From: Pleurocapsa sp. FMAR1
Lineage (GTDB): Bacteria; Cyanobacteriota; Cyanobacteriia; Cyanobacteriales; Xenococcaceae
DNA length: 64,000 bases
Assembly (NCBI RefSeq): GCF_963665995.1
Contig: NZ_OY762512.1
Coordinates: 1,364,001 to 1,428,000 of the forward strand
Direction: 5' to 3'
In this document: positions 1 through 7,987 of the stretch, one piece after another
How positions within the stretch are numbered: position 1 is the stretch's first letter
Layout of the letters: each line of letters begins with the position of its first letter
Notes under the pieces: generated by a model
What the model saw: only the letters and a program-made list of their open reading frames with translations
The model's database searches: none
Told to the model about the DNA's origin: nothing
Program-made: the position numbers and the translations under genes

Positions 1-830
1 TCATCATGCAGCAAAGCATCTTTGGCAGGATCGGCCTCGCGATGTCTGGTTCCCGCTAAAGGATTAGTAATTACAAATCCGCTAGCATTGACCTCCATCA
101 AAATCTCAGGACTAAAACCAACCGAACGCACATCTCCTAACTTAAAACAGTAAGAACGAGCCGAGTTGTTGATCGCAGCACCGACATTATAAGTACCTAG
201 TACATCTAAGTTACCTTTGACCTCTACCGAACGAGAAATAATAGCTTTGTGTAATTCGCCCCGTTGAATTGCCGAAACTAGATCGCCGACTCTTGATTCA
301 TATTCGTGGTTGTCCCCTGGTTCTACCTTTGGAGGGGTTACTTTGTATTCTGGCTGTTGAACTTCAACAGATATTGCCTCTAATAATTTCGAGGGAGATT
401 TGATGCTACGAATATGTACTCCTTTATCTGTAATTCGTAGCTCAATTTCTGGCACAAAAAAGTACAGCATTGGCTGCTTGATCGCCTTTGAATATGCCGA
501 ATAGAACCGAGCAATATCAAAACCGACATAGCCATAGGCAGTCCAATTTTCTATGGGTAGATGACTCAACACCGACTCTACCTGCTTGAGCGGATCGCTT
601 ACTGTTTCAGAATAAGTTTCACCTAAATAGGTACTGTAGATTGTGTCCGTTCCTACTGCCACATCAGCTAAGGGATTGGCAACAATACGCACCTCGCTTT
701 CCTGCTCATACAGCATATAGTCAGTAAATATACCAGCTGCGATCGCATTTCTAAGCAGCATTTGGGGGTCAGTTTTACCTGGAACAAAGACTTCGTGATA
801 GGTCTGTAAATTATCGGCTAGTAAATACAT
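1..830 (-). CDS. salicylate synthase (MbtI/Irp9/YbtS-type chorismate-utilising enzyme), C-terminus cut by window edge
   Basis: About 276 codons from an ATG at 830 run off the left edge, so the C-terminal part is missing. The protein belongs to the chorismate-binding family and resembles the MbtI group: it has YMLYEQE near the N-terminus, LHKAIISRSVEV (the Lys corresponds to the general base used for water attack), SVGFSPEIL and ITNPLAGTRHRE, the last corresponding to the EPLAGTR region of MbtI. Known members convert chorismate to isochorismate and then to salicylate plus pyruvate. It starts 53 nt after the aromatase gene, in the same direction as the type II PKS genes. The inferred role is supply of a salicylate starter unit. 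Isochorismate or anthranilate synthase activity is the alternative; the missing C-terminus holds residues that would help decide. Confidence 0.85.
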   Translation of the reverse strand, partial: MYLLADNLQTYHEVFVPGKTDPQMLLRNAIAAGIFTDYMLYEQESEVRIVANPLADVAVGTDTIYSTYLGETYSETVSDPLKQVESVLSHLPIENWTAYGYVGFDIARFYSAYSKAIKQPMLYFFVPEIELRITDKGVHIRSIKSPSKLLEAISVEVQQPEYKVTPPKVEPGDNHEYESRVGDLVSAIQRGELHKAIISRSVEVKGNLDVLGTYNVGAAINNSARSYCFKLGDVRSVGFSPEILMEVNASGFVITNPLAGTRHREADPAKDALLHD

Positions 831-883
831 GGTTGGTTGGTTAGTTGTTAGTTGTTAGTCGTTAATTAAGGAAAAAAATATTA

Positions 884-1378
884 TTAAACGGCAACTGTTT
901 CTGGTTTTGATTCTTCGACACTCCAAGCTTCAACTGCTTCTTTAATTGCCTGCATCTGAACTTTGGTGTTGCGATTAAGGAATGACTCCATTTTTTCTAC
1001 TGGCCATGCACCTTCTGCTGGCGCGAATTTCTGCTCCCAGGTCATAACTGTACCGACGTTTTGTGGTAGCTCCTCATAAGTCCAGTGGATCTTCATCATC
1101 TCAAATGGAAAAGCCTGCTTGACTCGTTGCGCTTCGGCTTTTTTGCCTGGTTTATCGATGATGCGGGTGGAAACCCACGTGCGAGAAGGATGATCTTCTT
1201 CTGGAAAAGTAGTTAGCTGAAATGTTACTTTGTTGCCGTCTCTTTCTAAAACTTTGGCTTCTTCATACTCAGTAAATAGCTGAGGCCATAGTTCTATATT
1301 ATTAGTCAAATCAAAAACAGTATCAAAGTCTTTGAGGATGACAATGGTATTGTGAGTGTATCCTGGTAATTCTGACAT
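884..1378 (-). CDS. SRPBCC-family polyketide aromatase/cyclase (WhiE ORFVI / TcmN N-domain type)
   Basis: This 164-residue protein resembles single-domain aromatase/cyclases of actinobacterial type II PKS clusters. Recognisable stretches are NIELWPQLFTEYEEAKVLERDG near residues 27-48, RTWVSTRIID, FEMMKIHWTYEELP and the C-terminal helix NRNTKVQMQAIKEAVEAW. Family members bind the nascent poly-beta-ketone in a helix-grip pocket and direct first-ring cyclisation and aromatisation. The gene follows the PF04199 cyclase after 118 nt, and the salicylate synthase starts 53 nt downstream. Its presence argues that the KS pair makes an aromatic product rather than a fatty acid or polyene. Ring regiochemistry cannot be read from sequence alone. 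Confidence 0.9.
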   Translation of the reverse strand: MSELPGYTHNTIVILKDFDTVFDLTNNIELWPQLFTEYEEAKVLERDGNKVTFQLTTFPEEDHPSRTWVSTRIIDKPGKKAEAQRVKQAFPFEMMKIHWTYEELPQNVGTVMTWEQKFAPAEGAWPVEKMESFLNRNTKVQMQAIKEAVEAWSVEESKPETVAV

Positions 1379-1496
1379 TATATTAATTACTCCAGTTTAA
1401 AATTTATTAATTGAAAAAAAGCAGAGGTTTGGGGGACTTAGGAAATGGGGTAGGGGTAAAGGTAAAACTTCCTACTTTCTACTCCCTACTCCCTAC

Positions 1497-2318
1497 TTAG
1501 GGAACTATTCCTACCGCCCGAACCCAGCTAGCGTCTAGGTCTTTGATCTTCAAGGGAAAACAGGATACTTGAAAGCCAGTAGAGGGCAAACTATCTAGAT
1601 TTGCCAAGCGTTCGATCTGGATGTATTCCCGTTCTCGTCCGTAAAAGTGAGCGGGCCAAAGGTTAGAGCGATCGCCTGTTTTCCAGAAGTCTTCAAGCAT
1701 GGTTACAAAGGGGCGATCAAACCCATAGGTGTCGATGCCGATCACTTTGATTTCTTGTTTTACCAGCCACTCGGTAGCCTCACGGCTCATCCCAGGAGCG
1801 TCGCTAAAGTATTCTCGTTTGCCCCACAGCTTATCTGTTCCCGTCCAAAGTAAAACTATATCTAAGGGTTTTAGTTCGTGCTGGGCTTGCTGGAGAGCCT
1901 TTTGAATATCCTCAACGGTGATAAATTCTCCCGCTTTTTTGTGAGTCAGATCCAAACGGACTCCAGGACGATAAAACCAATCTAGCGGTAACAGGTCTAC
2001 GCTGCGGGCGGGTTGACCTTCACTCTCCACACCATAGTGAATTGGTGCATCGATATGAGTACCCATATGGGTGGGCAAGGTTACCGTATCGAGGGTAATA
2101 AAAGCGCGATCAGGAAAATCTTCTACCTCTAGGCGACGAGGATCGGATTTGGCTTGGTTACGAGCCTCTACCTTGCCGCAAAACTCCTTTGCCCCTCGAT
2201 AATGATCGAGTCGTTCTACCTTTATCTCTAAAGGTTCAGAAACCGAATTTTCGACTAAAACACTAAGATCGACTAGCTGCACTTTCGGTTTGCTCCTGTT
2301 TCTGCATATAAGCATCAA
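1497..2318 (-). CDS. PF04199-type cyclase (kynurenine-formamidase-like fold) in the type II PKS operon
   Basis: Up to 273 residues. The family signature HxGTHxDxPxH is present as HMGTHIDAPIH (metal ligands); DTYGFDRPF and a C-terminal SCFPLKIKDL are also typical. PF04199 proteins recur in aromatic type II PKS clusters, where they act as later-ring cyclases; other members are metal-dependent amidohydrolases. The ATG at 2318 lies inside the upstream CMD gene (56-nt overlap). A GTG at 2282, immediately before QLVDLSVLVE, is a plausible alternative start. Either way the two genes overlap, which suggests translational coupling. The inferred role is second or third ring closure. Confidence 0.8.
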   Translation of the reverse strand: MMLICRNRSKPKVQLVDLSVLVENSVSEPLEIKVERLDHYRGAKEFCGKVEARNQAKSDPRRLEVEDFPDRAFITLDTVTLPTHMGTHIDAPIHYGVESEGQPARSVDLLPLDWFYRPGVRLDLTHKKAGEFITVEDIQKALQQAQHELKPLDIVLLWTGTDKLWGKREYFSDAPGMSREATEWLVKQEIKVIGIDTYGFDRPFVTMLEDFWKTGDRSNLWPAHFYGREREYIQIERLANLDSLPSTGFQVSCFPLKIKDLDASWVRAVGIVP

Positions 2319-2598
2319 TGTGGATCATTGCTTCATCGAGAGCCAAGTTAGTATCGGTAATGCCGACGATTGGTAATGCTAGTAAGATAGCTGCAATGAT
2401 TTCTTCTTTAGTCGCCCCTTCTTCCATGGCTCGTTCGACGTGAGTATTAATGCCTCGCAGACCACGATGAGCAGCAAAAATGCCTAAGATAATTAATTCA
2501 TTGGTTTTCATTCCCAAGGGTGAATATTCTCTGGCAGATTTAGCTAGGTCAAAAAAGCTTTGAGCCACTTCGGGGGCTTCTTTCATCATGTTTTTCAT
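2263..2598 (-). CDS. carboxymuconolactone decarboxylase (CMD)-like protein
   Basis: A 111-residue single CMD domain. The conserved helix around IFAAHRGLRGINTHVERAMEEGATKEEI is recognisable, but the redox Cys pair of AhpD-type members is absent (Gly in place of the first Cys of CxxxH). That fits the non-redox, decarboxylase- or cyclase-like branch. Its ATG directly follows the cupin stop codon (TAA at 2599-2601, ATG at 2596-2598), and its 3' end overlaps the cyclase gene, so it is embedded in the operon. A decarboxylation, tautomerisation or ring-closure step on the polyketide is inferred. No substrate can be assigned. Confidence 0.75.
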   Translation of the reverse strand: MKNMMKEAPEVAQSFFDLAKSAREYSPLGMKTNELIILGIFAAHRGLRGINTHVERAMEEGATKEEIIAAILLALPIVGITDTNLALDEAMIHIDAYMQKQEQTESAASRS

Positions 2599-3036
2599 TT
2601 AATTTTCTCCTTGTTCTAAAATAATGTGTCCTTCTTTGGGTGATGGTGCTAAAGGGCCAGAGGCAAAAACCACCACAATTTCTTGCTCGCCAACGTTGTA
2701 AATAGAGTGAGCCTTTCCTTGGGGAGTCAGCACTGCCTGACCCGCCTGAAAATTCACGTCTCCCACGCCTTCAACCACGATTTTTCCTTGACCTTGCAAG
2801 ACATAAAAGCATTCTTCACTGTGAGGATGGGCATGGTTTAAAACTTTCCCCCCTACTGGGACGGTTGCTGTCCCCATAATCATTTTGGTTGAGCCAACGC
2901 TGGTAGGAGAAATCAGAACATGAATCTGACCGCCTCGGTCTTCGATAGTAGCAACGTCTTCTGGACCCATTGCTAGCTTTTGGTTTTGAACTGTAGTCAT
3001 AATTGGGTAGGAGCAAACGACCGTTTGTCCGTACAT
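2599..3036 (-). CDS. cupin-domain polyketide cyclase (TcmJ-like)
   Basis: 145 residues from ATG 3036; a second ATG at 3000 (MTTVQNQKLA) may be the real start. The protein is a single cupin barrel with the metal-binding motif HAHPHSEECFYVLQG and a second motif containing PQGKAHSIYNVG. Small cupins of this type (TcmJ group) accompany SRPBCC aromatases in aromatic type II PKS clusters and assist ring formation. It lies 13 nt after the ligase and abuts the CMD gene. Many cupins are dioxygenases or sugar isomerases, so the specific role rests on gene context. Confidence 0.75.
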   Translation of the reverse strand: MYGQTVVCSYPIMTTVQNQKLAMGPEDVATIEDRGGQIHVLISPTSVGSTKMIMGTATVPVGGKVLNHAHPHSEECFYVLQGQGKIVVEGVGDVNFQAGQAVLTPQGKAHSIYNVGEQEIVVVFASGPLAPSPKEGHIILEQGEN

Positions 3037-3049
3037 AAATAATTGGTGA

Positions 3050-4621
3050 TTAATTCTTTTGCACTAGCTGACGGGCTTTGAGTAAAGATTTACGATGAAT
3101 CTTTCCCGTTGAGGTGCGGGGTAGCTGACCCAAAAAGTAAATTGCTTTTGGAGCTTTAAAGTTAGGTAAATTAGCACGAAGCAATTTACGCAAACTGTCT
3201 TTTAATTGCCCTGACTCTTCAAAATCAGATTTGAGACTGATATATGCCACTGCCTGAGTTAAATTCTGTCCGCCATCAGATTCAGGAACAACAGCTGCAT
3301 CTAAAACCGCTTCGTGCTGAAGTAAGATATCTTCAATTTCAAAGGGAGATACCCACTGACCGCTGACTTTAAACAAATCATCCTTGCGTCCCATGAAGAA
3401 GAAATAACCATCTTCATCGCAGATATATTTGTCTCCAGTCCGCATCGTATTACCGTAGATAACCTCTCGCGTTTCCTGGTGGCGATTCCAGTATTGCAGC
3501 ATCAGACTTGCTCCCCCGACCTGGAGATTGCCAATTTCACCTTTAGATAGGTCAAAACCGCGATCGTCTACAATCCTTACATCATAACCAGGAACAGGCT
3601 TACCGCAGCTACCAGGACGACATTCTCCTACACGATTAGATAAAAAGATGTGCAGAAATTCACTCGTGCCAATACCTTCGCAGATCTCCAGATTAAAGCG
3701 ATCGCGCCATTTATGCCAGATACTTCTGGGTAGCTGTTCTGCTGCTGAAAGACACATCCTCAAAGAACTAGTATCTAAAGGAGCAATTTCCTGTACCGCC
3801 CAAATTCCTGAATAAATTGCAGGAATGGCAAACAAAACCGTCGGTCGATAGCGATTAATATCGGCAATGATATCAAAAACATTATTGGCATCAGTCAGTA
3901 CCGCAGCCGCCCCAATTGCCATTGGCATATAGAGAGTGTTGCCCAAACCATAGGCAAAGGGCATTTTAGCTACCGAATAGACAATATCGTCTCGATTTAG
4001 TCCGATAGTTGCCCGTGCATACTCTTCGACACACATTGCCATACTGCGATGCAGATGAACTACCCCTTTTGGTTTGCCCGTACTGCCAGAAGTATAGAGC
4101 CAGAATGCTGGCTCGTCCCTAGATGTGGGGGCTGGGGTAGGTACACTATCTATCTGACTTAGTTGTTCGCTCAAGGAATTTTCACCATCAGTGAGAATAA
4201 CCTGACGCAAGAACTCAAGCTTGCTTGTGGGAATACCAGCAGGAAAAAGCTTTTGTTGCCATTCTTGGTTAGTAATTAAAAATTTAGCTCGACAATCTTG
4301 CAAAATATATTGAATATCTTCAATTTCACAAGCAGTGTTAATGGGAACGGGAATTGCACCCATCCAGATTGCTCCCCAAAAAGCAAAAACAAACTCAGGA
4401 CTATCGGGTAGTAAAATGGCAATGCGGTTTTCGCGTTCTAAACCTAGATTAGATAATAAAGCTGCTGTGTGACAGACTTCCTCATTAACTTTGCGATAGC
4501 TATAAACTTCATCTCGATAGTAAAAAGCTATTCTTTCGCCATTTTCTCGATCGAGTTTGCTTTTAAGAAAGTAAGCCGCAATATTAAAAACTTCAGGCAG
4601 TTGTTTATAGGATAGATTCAT
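3050..4621 (-). CDS. aryl-CoA / aryl-ACP ligase, benzoate-CoA ligase family
   Basis: 523 residues of the ANL adenylate-forming superfamily. The P-loop A3 motif reads YTSGSTGKPKG, the A5 region EGIGTSEFLHIF, A7 TGDKY, A8 GRKDDLFKVSGQWVSP, and the C-terminal catalytic Lys is in PRTSTGKIHRKSL. The stretch FAYGLGNTLYMPM is characteristic of benzoate/hydroxybenzoate-CoA ligases. With a salicylate synthase in the same operon, the natural inference is activation of salicylate as the acyl-AMP and transfer to CoA or directly to the discrete ACP, as EncN does with benzoate in enterocin biosynthesis. The gene begins 20 nt after the AcpS gene. Preference for CoA or ACP is unknown. Confidence 0.85.
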   Translation of the reverse strand: MNLSYKQLPEVFNIAAYFLKSKLDRENGERIAFYYRDEVYSYRKVNEEVCHTAALLSNLGLERENRIAILLPDSPEFVFAFWGAIWMGAIPVPINTACEIEDIQYILQDCRAKFLITNQEWQQKLFPAGIPTSKLEFLRQVILTDGENSLSEQLSQIDSVPTPAPTSRDEPAFWLYTSGSTGKPKGVVHLHRSMAMCVEEYARATIGLNRDDIVYSVAKMPFAYGLGNTLYMPMAIGAAAVLTDANNVFDIIADINRYRPTVLFAIPAIYSGIWAVQEIAPLDTSSLRMCLSAAEQLPRSIWHKWRDRFNLEICEGIGTSEFLHIFLSNRVGECRPGSCGKPVPGYDVRIVDDRGFDLSKGEIGNLQVGGASLMLQYWNRHQETREVIYGNTMRTGDKYICDEDGYFFFMGRKDDLFKVSGQWVSPFEIEDILLQHEAVLDAAVVPESDGGQNLTQAVAYISLKSDFEESGQLKDSLRKLLRANLPNFKAPKAIYFLGQLPRTSTGKIHRKSLLKARQLVQKN

Positions 4622-4641
4622 TGCTTGTTCTCTATAAATGT

Positions 4642-5010
4642 TCAGTTAGCCAGGACGTGAACTAGCACATATTCATTACAGCTTGACCAGCTAGCAATCC
4701 AATGGGTGTAACCTAGTTTTGCTGCCTGCAATTTAGCCTTACCATAAAGCTTGATGCTTAACTGAAAGTCGGAGACGATCGCTTCTATTTCGTGCCAGTC
4801 AATACCTGCTAATCCAGTTCCTAAAGCTTTGCCTACTGCTTCTTTGGTAGCAAAACAGACAGCGAAGTTTTGATAAGGTTGTTTAGCTGACTGACAGCGA
4901 TCGATTTCGTCTAGGGTAAATAGCAAATTTAAGGTTTCTCGGTCATAGCGATCGATTAACTGTTCAATTCTTTCAACAGAAGCAATGTCAACGCCAATTC
5001 CCATACCCAT
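4642..5010 (-). CDS. holo-ACP synthase (AcpS-type 4'-phosphopantetheinyl transferase), cluster-dedicated
   Basis: The AcpS signature is clear: GIGVDIASVERIEQL (Mg-binding Asp) and CFATKEAVGKALGTG (catalytic Glu/Lys helix). The start chosen is the ATG at 5010 (MGMGIGVD), giving 122 residues, normal for AcpS. The frame stays open upstream to an ATG at 5196 inside the ACP gene, and an ATG at 5145 would give a 32-nt overlap, so an N-terminal extension is possible. AcpS transfers phosphopantetheine from CoA to the Ser of an ACP. Its position directly after the ACP gene suggests a partner dedicated to this ACP, separate from the housekeeping activation system. Confidence 0.85.
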   Translation of the reverse strand: MGMGIGVDIASVERIEQLIDRYDRETLNLLFTLDEIDRCQSAKQPYQNFAVCFATKEAVGKALGTGLAGIDWHEIEAIVSDFQLSIKLYGKAKLQAAKLGYTHWIASWSSCNEYVLVHVLAN

Positions 5011-5113
5011 ATTTTTAGTGGAAGTTGTTGAGGAAGTTTGACGAGTCGATAACTTAACTACTCGGTTTCCAACAAATTTGGGGGAACTATTTCGGTTGAA
5101 CAGGGTGCGCGGT

Positions 5114-5392
5114 TTAAGACTTGGCTGATACTGTATTTTCAACATAATTACTGTCTGAAGAACTAGACTGGTCAACGGCTTGAGCGATTTTTTCACTGAT
5201 CTGCGCCAGAGTTATATCCTGACGGGATTCTAGCTTGATGTTGATTCCCAAACGGCGTTTTAGTCCGAGAGAAATATCAACGGTTTCGGTAGAATCTAAC
5301 TGTAGATCTTGGCGAATCGAAGCTGTATCGGTAAGTTCTGCTTCTTCAAAACCTAAATCGATCAGAACATCTTTGAGTGCTGGATTTATCAT
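5114..5392 (-). CDS. discrete acyl carrier protein of the type II PKS
   Basis: 92 residues. The phosphopantetheine site is LQLDSTETVDI, with Ser34 as the attachment residue; Thr follows it where fatty-acid ACPs usually have Leu (DSL), a substitution seen in specialised carriers. Helices II and III (VDISLGLKRRLGINI, TLAQISEKIAQAV) fit an ACP fold, followed by a Ser-rich tail. It lies between KS-beta and AcpS, the normal position for the third component of a minimal type II PKS. Start ATG 5392 is 46 nt after the KS-beta stop. Confidence 0.88.
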   Translation of the reverse strand: MINPALKDVLIDLGFEEAELTDTASIRQDLQLDSTETVDISLGLKRRLGINIKLESRQDITLAQISEKIAQAVDQSSSSDSNYVENTVSAKS

Positions 5393-5438
5393 TGATTGAC
5401 TTTACAAATGGTATTTATATTGTTTTAGTTAGGATTAG

Positions 5439-6650
5439 CTACTTACTAATTACAAAGGAAGCATTAACCCCTTCGCGGGCGCGGGAGTTAACCAGAGTTC
5501 GGGCAACTGGAATCGATTGAGCTTGGGTAACAAAATTTAGCTGGCAATCGTCCTCGGCATTGACTGACTGCATAACGGGTAGTTTGCCCGTTTCCATCGC
5601 CATTAGGCTACAGGCGACTTCAGTGGTACAGCTAGCACCGTAAAGATGACCAAACAGAGATTTAGGTACGGTAACGGGAACATCTGGAGCATCAGCAAAT
5701 GCTCCTTTAATGGCTTCTGCTTCTATACGATCGCCTGTTTTGGTACCGCAACCTTCGGCAAACACAACATCAATATCTTGAGCAGATAGATTGGCATCTT
5801 TTAGGGCTTTATTCATTGCCCGTTTGAATTGAACTCCTTGTGTAGGATCAGTATCAGTAGTCATGCTACCCGAAGTAACTTCGCCATAAATTTTTGCCCC
5901 TCGTGCTAGGGCGTGTTCTTCTGACTCTAGAACTAAAACCGTACTGCCTTCCCCTAGAACAATGCCCGATCGGTCTTTGTCAAACGGTTGATATGCCGTA
6001 CTTGGATCTGCTGCACCACTAATTTCCCCTGTTTCGTAATAGCAAACCATGCCAAAGCGAGTAATAGGAGCTTCCGAGCCGCCTGTAAGCACAACATCGT
6101 TATGCCCATTCTGGATCGACTTAACGCCAAAGTACAGACCACTAGCACCGCTAGCGCGATCGCAAACAAAGCTTTTACTATAGCCTCGAATACCATAGCG
6201 AATGGTGACGTAACCCTGGGCAGCAGTCGGAAACCAAGCAGTAGCCTGCCAGGGATTAACCATAGTTGCGCCGTCGTTATATAGCTCCTTGAAACCCCGT
6301 TCACAGATATCCCAACCACCAGCGTTGTTGCCAAACCAAACCCCAACCCGATAAGAATCTTCTGTTTCTAGATCTAAATTGGCATCTGTTAAAGCCAGAT
6401 CGCTAGCTGCTAGAGCATAGTGAGTAAAGCGATCGGTTTTGACCACTAGACGGCGAGGAATAAAATCATCGGGCTTAAAATCGTGAATTGTTCCTGCTAC
6501 CTTAGTCGGGAAGTTGGTCGGATCGAAGCGATCTATTTCGCCAATTGCCGACTTACCCGCGGTCATATTTTGCCAGAATTGCTCTTTGCCAATGCCCGAT
6601 GGATTGACAATGCCAATTCCCGTCACGACTACTCGTTTTTTATCCGTCAT
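5439..6650 (-). CDS. chain-length factor (KS-beta) of an aromatic type II PKS
   Basis: 403 residues of the thiolase-fold ketosynthase family, but without the KS triad. In an ungapped alignment with the neighbouring KS-alpha, the active-site Cys is replaced by Arg165 (FVCDRASGASG) and the first His by Glu299 (FAEGCGTKTGD). The KSxxGH motif is kept (PKSLFGHLYG). Loss of the Cys is the defining property of chain-length factors, which pair with KS-alpha and set chain length; most known CLFs have Gln at this site, so Arg is unusual. The gene starts 29 nt after the KS-alpha stop, as expected for an obligate heterodimer. An inactive FabF paralogue is a weaker alternative. Confidence 0.88.
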   Translation of the reverse strand: MTDKKRVVVTGIGIVNPSGIGKEQFWQNMTAGKSAIGEIDRFDPTNFPTKVAGTIHDFKPDDFIPRRLVVKTDRFTHYALAASDLALTDANLDLETEDSYRVGVWFGNNAGGWDICERGFKELYNDGATMVNPWQATAWFPTAAQGYVTIRYGIRGYSKSFVCDRASGASGLYFGVKSIQNGHNDVVLTGGSEAPITRFGMVCYYETGEISGAADPSTAYQPFDKDRSGIVLGEGSTVLVLESEEHALARGAKIYGEVTSGSMTTDTDPTQGVQFKRAMNKALKDANLSAQDIDVVFAEGCGTKTGDRIEAEAIKGAFADAPDVPVTVPKSLFGHLYGASCTTEVACSLMAMETGKLPVMQSVNAEDDCQLNFVTQAQSIPVARTLVNSRAREGVNASFVISK

Positions 6651-6679
6651 TTTTTTTCTCAGTAATATTGAACCTGTAA

Positions 6680-7987
6680 CTAGACTGCGATCGCCGACGT
6701 TTCGGTCGAAGACACTGCCAATTCTTCAGGTTTGAGCTTGCGTAAAATTGCAGCAGAGTGAATACCGCCAAAACCAGAGGCTGTTAACATAGCGGTATTT
6801 ACTTCCTGTTCTCTAGCAACGTTGGGAACATAATCCAAATCGCATACAGGATCGGGAAATTCGTAGTTAGCAGTAGGATGAATTGTCGAAAGCTCGATCG
6901 CCCCCAAGGTGGCAACTACGCCAACTAAACTAGCCGAAGAAAGAGAATGTCCGATCATCGATTTAGTAGAACTAATCGGCACTCGGTACGCTTGCTCTCC
7001 CAACACTGTCTTATAGGCATTGGTTTCAAAAACGTCATTCTGTGGGGTAGAACTACCATGAGCGTTGATGTAGTCGAGTTCTTCTGGAGCAACTTTACCC
7101 GACTCTAAAACCTTCCTTACCACAGCAGCCATGGGAATACCGTGATCGGGTAGGTCGGTCATGTGAAAAGCGTTGCTGACGCTAGAGTAGCTAACTACCT
7201 CTGCATATATATGCGCTCCTCTGGCTTGAGCGTGTTCCAACTCTTCTAATATCAAAACCGCAGCAGCTTCGCCAATTACAAAGCCAGCTCGCTTGACATC
7301 AAAAGGACGAGAAGCTTTTTCGGGTTCGCAGTCGGCTACGGACAGAGAGCCGATTACGTCTAAAGTAGCATAGGTCAGGCTAGTTAAAGGTGCTTCGGTT
7401 GCTCCTGCCATCATTATTTCCATTTCGCCAGATTGAATTAGTTCAAAACTCAATCCCAAGGCATCTAAACCCGCAGTGCAGCCAGTAGAAAGAGAGGTAC
7501 AGTGACCCTGTAAATTATACTTGCGTGCCAGTAAAGCAGCAGAATAATTGAACATACCTGCGTTATAGAAATTTTCTCCCGTTTCCACGTAGCTAATTTC
7601 TTCCGTGCCTCTATTGGTACACTGCTCGTAAACCTTTTGAATATAAGGAGTTCCACCAATTGCCGAAGAAAATATCGTTCCCAACATTTCTGGGTCTTCT
7701 TGGTTGATATCGATACCTGAATCTTCCCAAGCCATCGTTCCCGAACATACGCCAAACTGAACCACTCGATCTTGTTCTAAAAGGTGTTCAAATTCAGCCC
7801 CCGAACAATGGTTCGACAGATCAAAATCTAAAACTCTGCACACAACATTACTTTTAATGCCCATCGCCTCCATTTCAGAATCGGCGGTCAAAAAGGATTC
7901 TCCCCTAATTGCGTTTTTCCAAAACTGTTCTTTGCCAATTCCTAATGGAGCGATCGTTCCAATGCCTGTAATTACAACTCGTTTCAT
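6680..7987 (-). CDS. beta-ketoacyl synthase alpha subunit (KS-alpha) of an aromatic type II PKS
   Basis: 435 residues with the full catalytic set: Cys170 in SLSTGCTAGLDALG, His310 in YINAHGSSTPQND, and Lys342/His347 in STKSMIGHS. The Cys motif and the segments ASRPFDVKRAGFVIGEAAA, SNAFHMTDLPDHG and CDLDYVPNVARE match actinobacterial KS-alpha proteins (actinorhodin type) far better than cyanobacterial FabF. It catalyses decarboxylative Claisen condensations with malonyl-ACP. As the first gene of the visible operon it faces a 631-bp upstream region. Start ATG 7987 gives the standard MKRVVITGIG N-terminus. Confidence 0.93.
   Translation of the reverse strand: MKRVVITGIGTIAPLGIGKEQFWKNAIRGESFLTADSEMEAMGIKSNVVCRVLDFDLSNHCSGAEFEHLLEQDRVVQFGVCSGTMAWEDSGIDINQEDPEMLGTIFSSAIGGTPYIQKVYEQCTNRGTEEISYVETGENFYNAGMFNYSAALLARKYNLQGHCTSLSTGCTAGLDALGLSFELIQSGEMEIMMAGATEAPLTSLTYATLDVIGSLSVADCEPEKASRPFDVKRAGFVIGEAAAVLILEELEHAQARGAHIYAEVVSYSSVSNAFHMTDLPDHGIPMAAVVRKVLESGKVAPEELDYINAHGSSTPQNDVFETNAYKTVLGEQAYRVPISSTKSMIGHSLSSASLVGVVATLGAIELSTIHPTANYEFPDPVCDLDYVPNVAREQEVNTAMLTASGFGGIHSAAILRKLKPEELAVSSTETSAIAV

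Noticed and set aside
1-830. Anthranilate synthase component I (TrpE) or plain isochorismate synthase instead of salicylate synthase
   Set aside because: The N-terminal YEQE region and the LHKAIISRSVEV and NPLAGTRHRE motifs resemble the MbtI/Irp9 group most. The missing C-terminus means this is a preference rather than proof.
1381-1496. Regulatory element in the CTACTCCCTACTCCCTACT tract upstream of the aromatase gene
   Set aside because: Short tandem CTACTCC tracts like this are common in cyanobacterial intergenic DNA and show no fold or conserved aptamer.
5988-6284. Plus-strand open frame of 98 codons opposite the KS-beta gene
   Set aside because: It is antisense to a well-conserved KS-beta gene, has no recognisable domain, and its composition follows the codon bias of the opposite strand.
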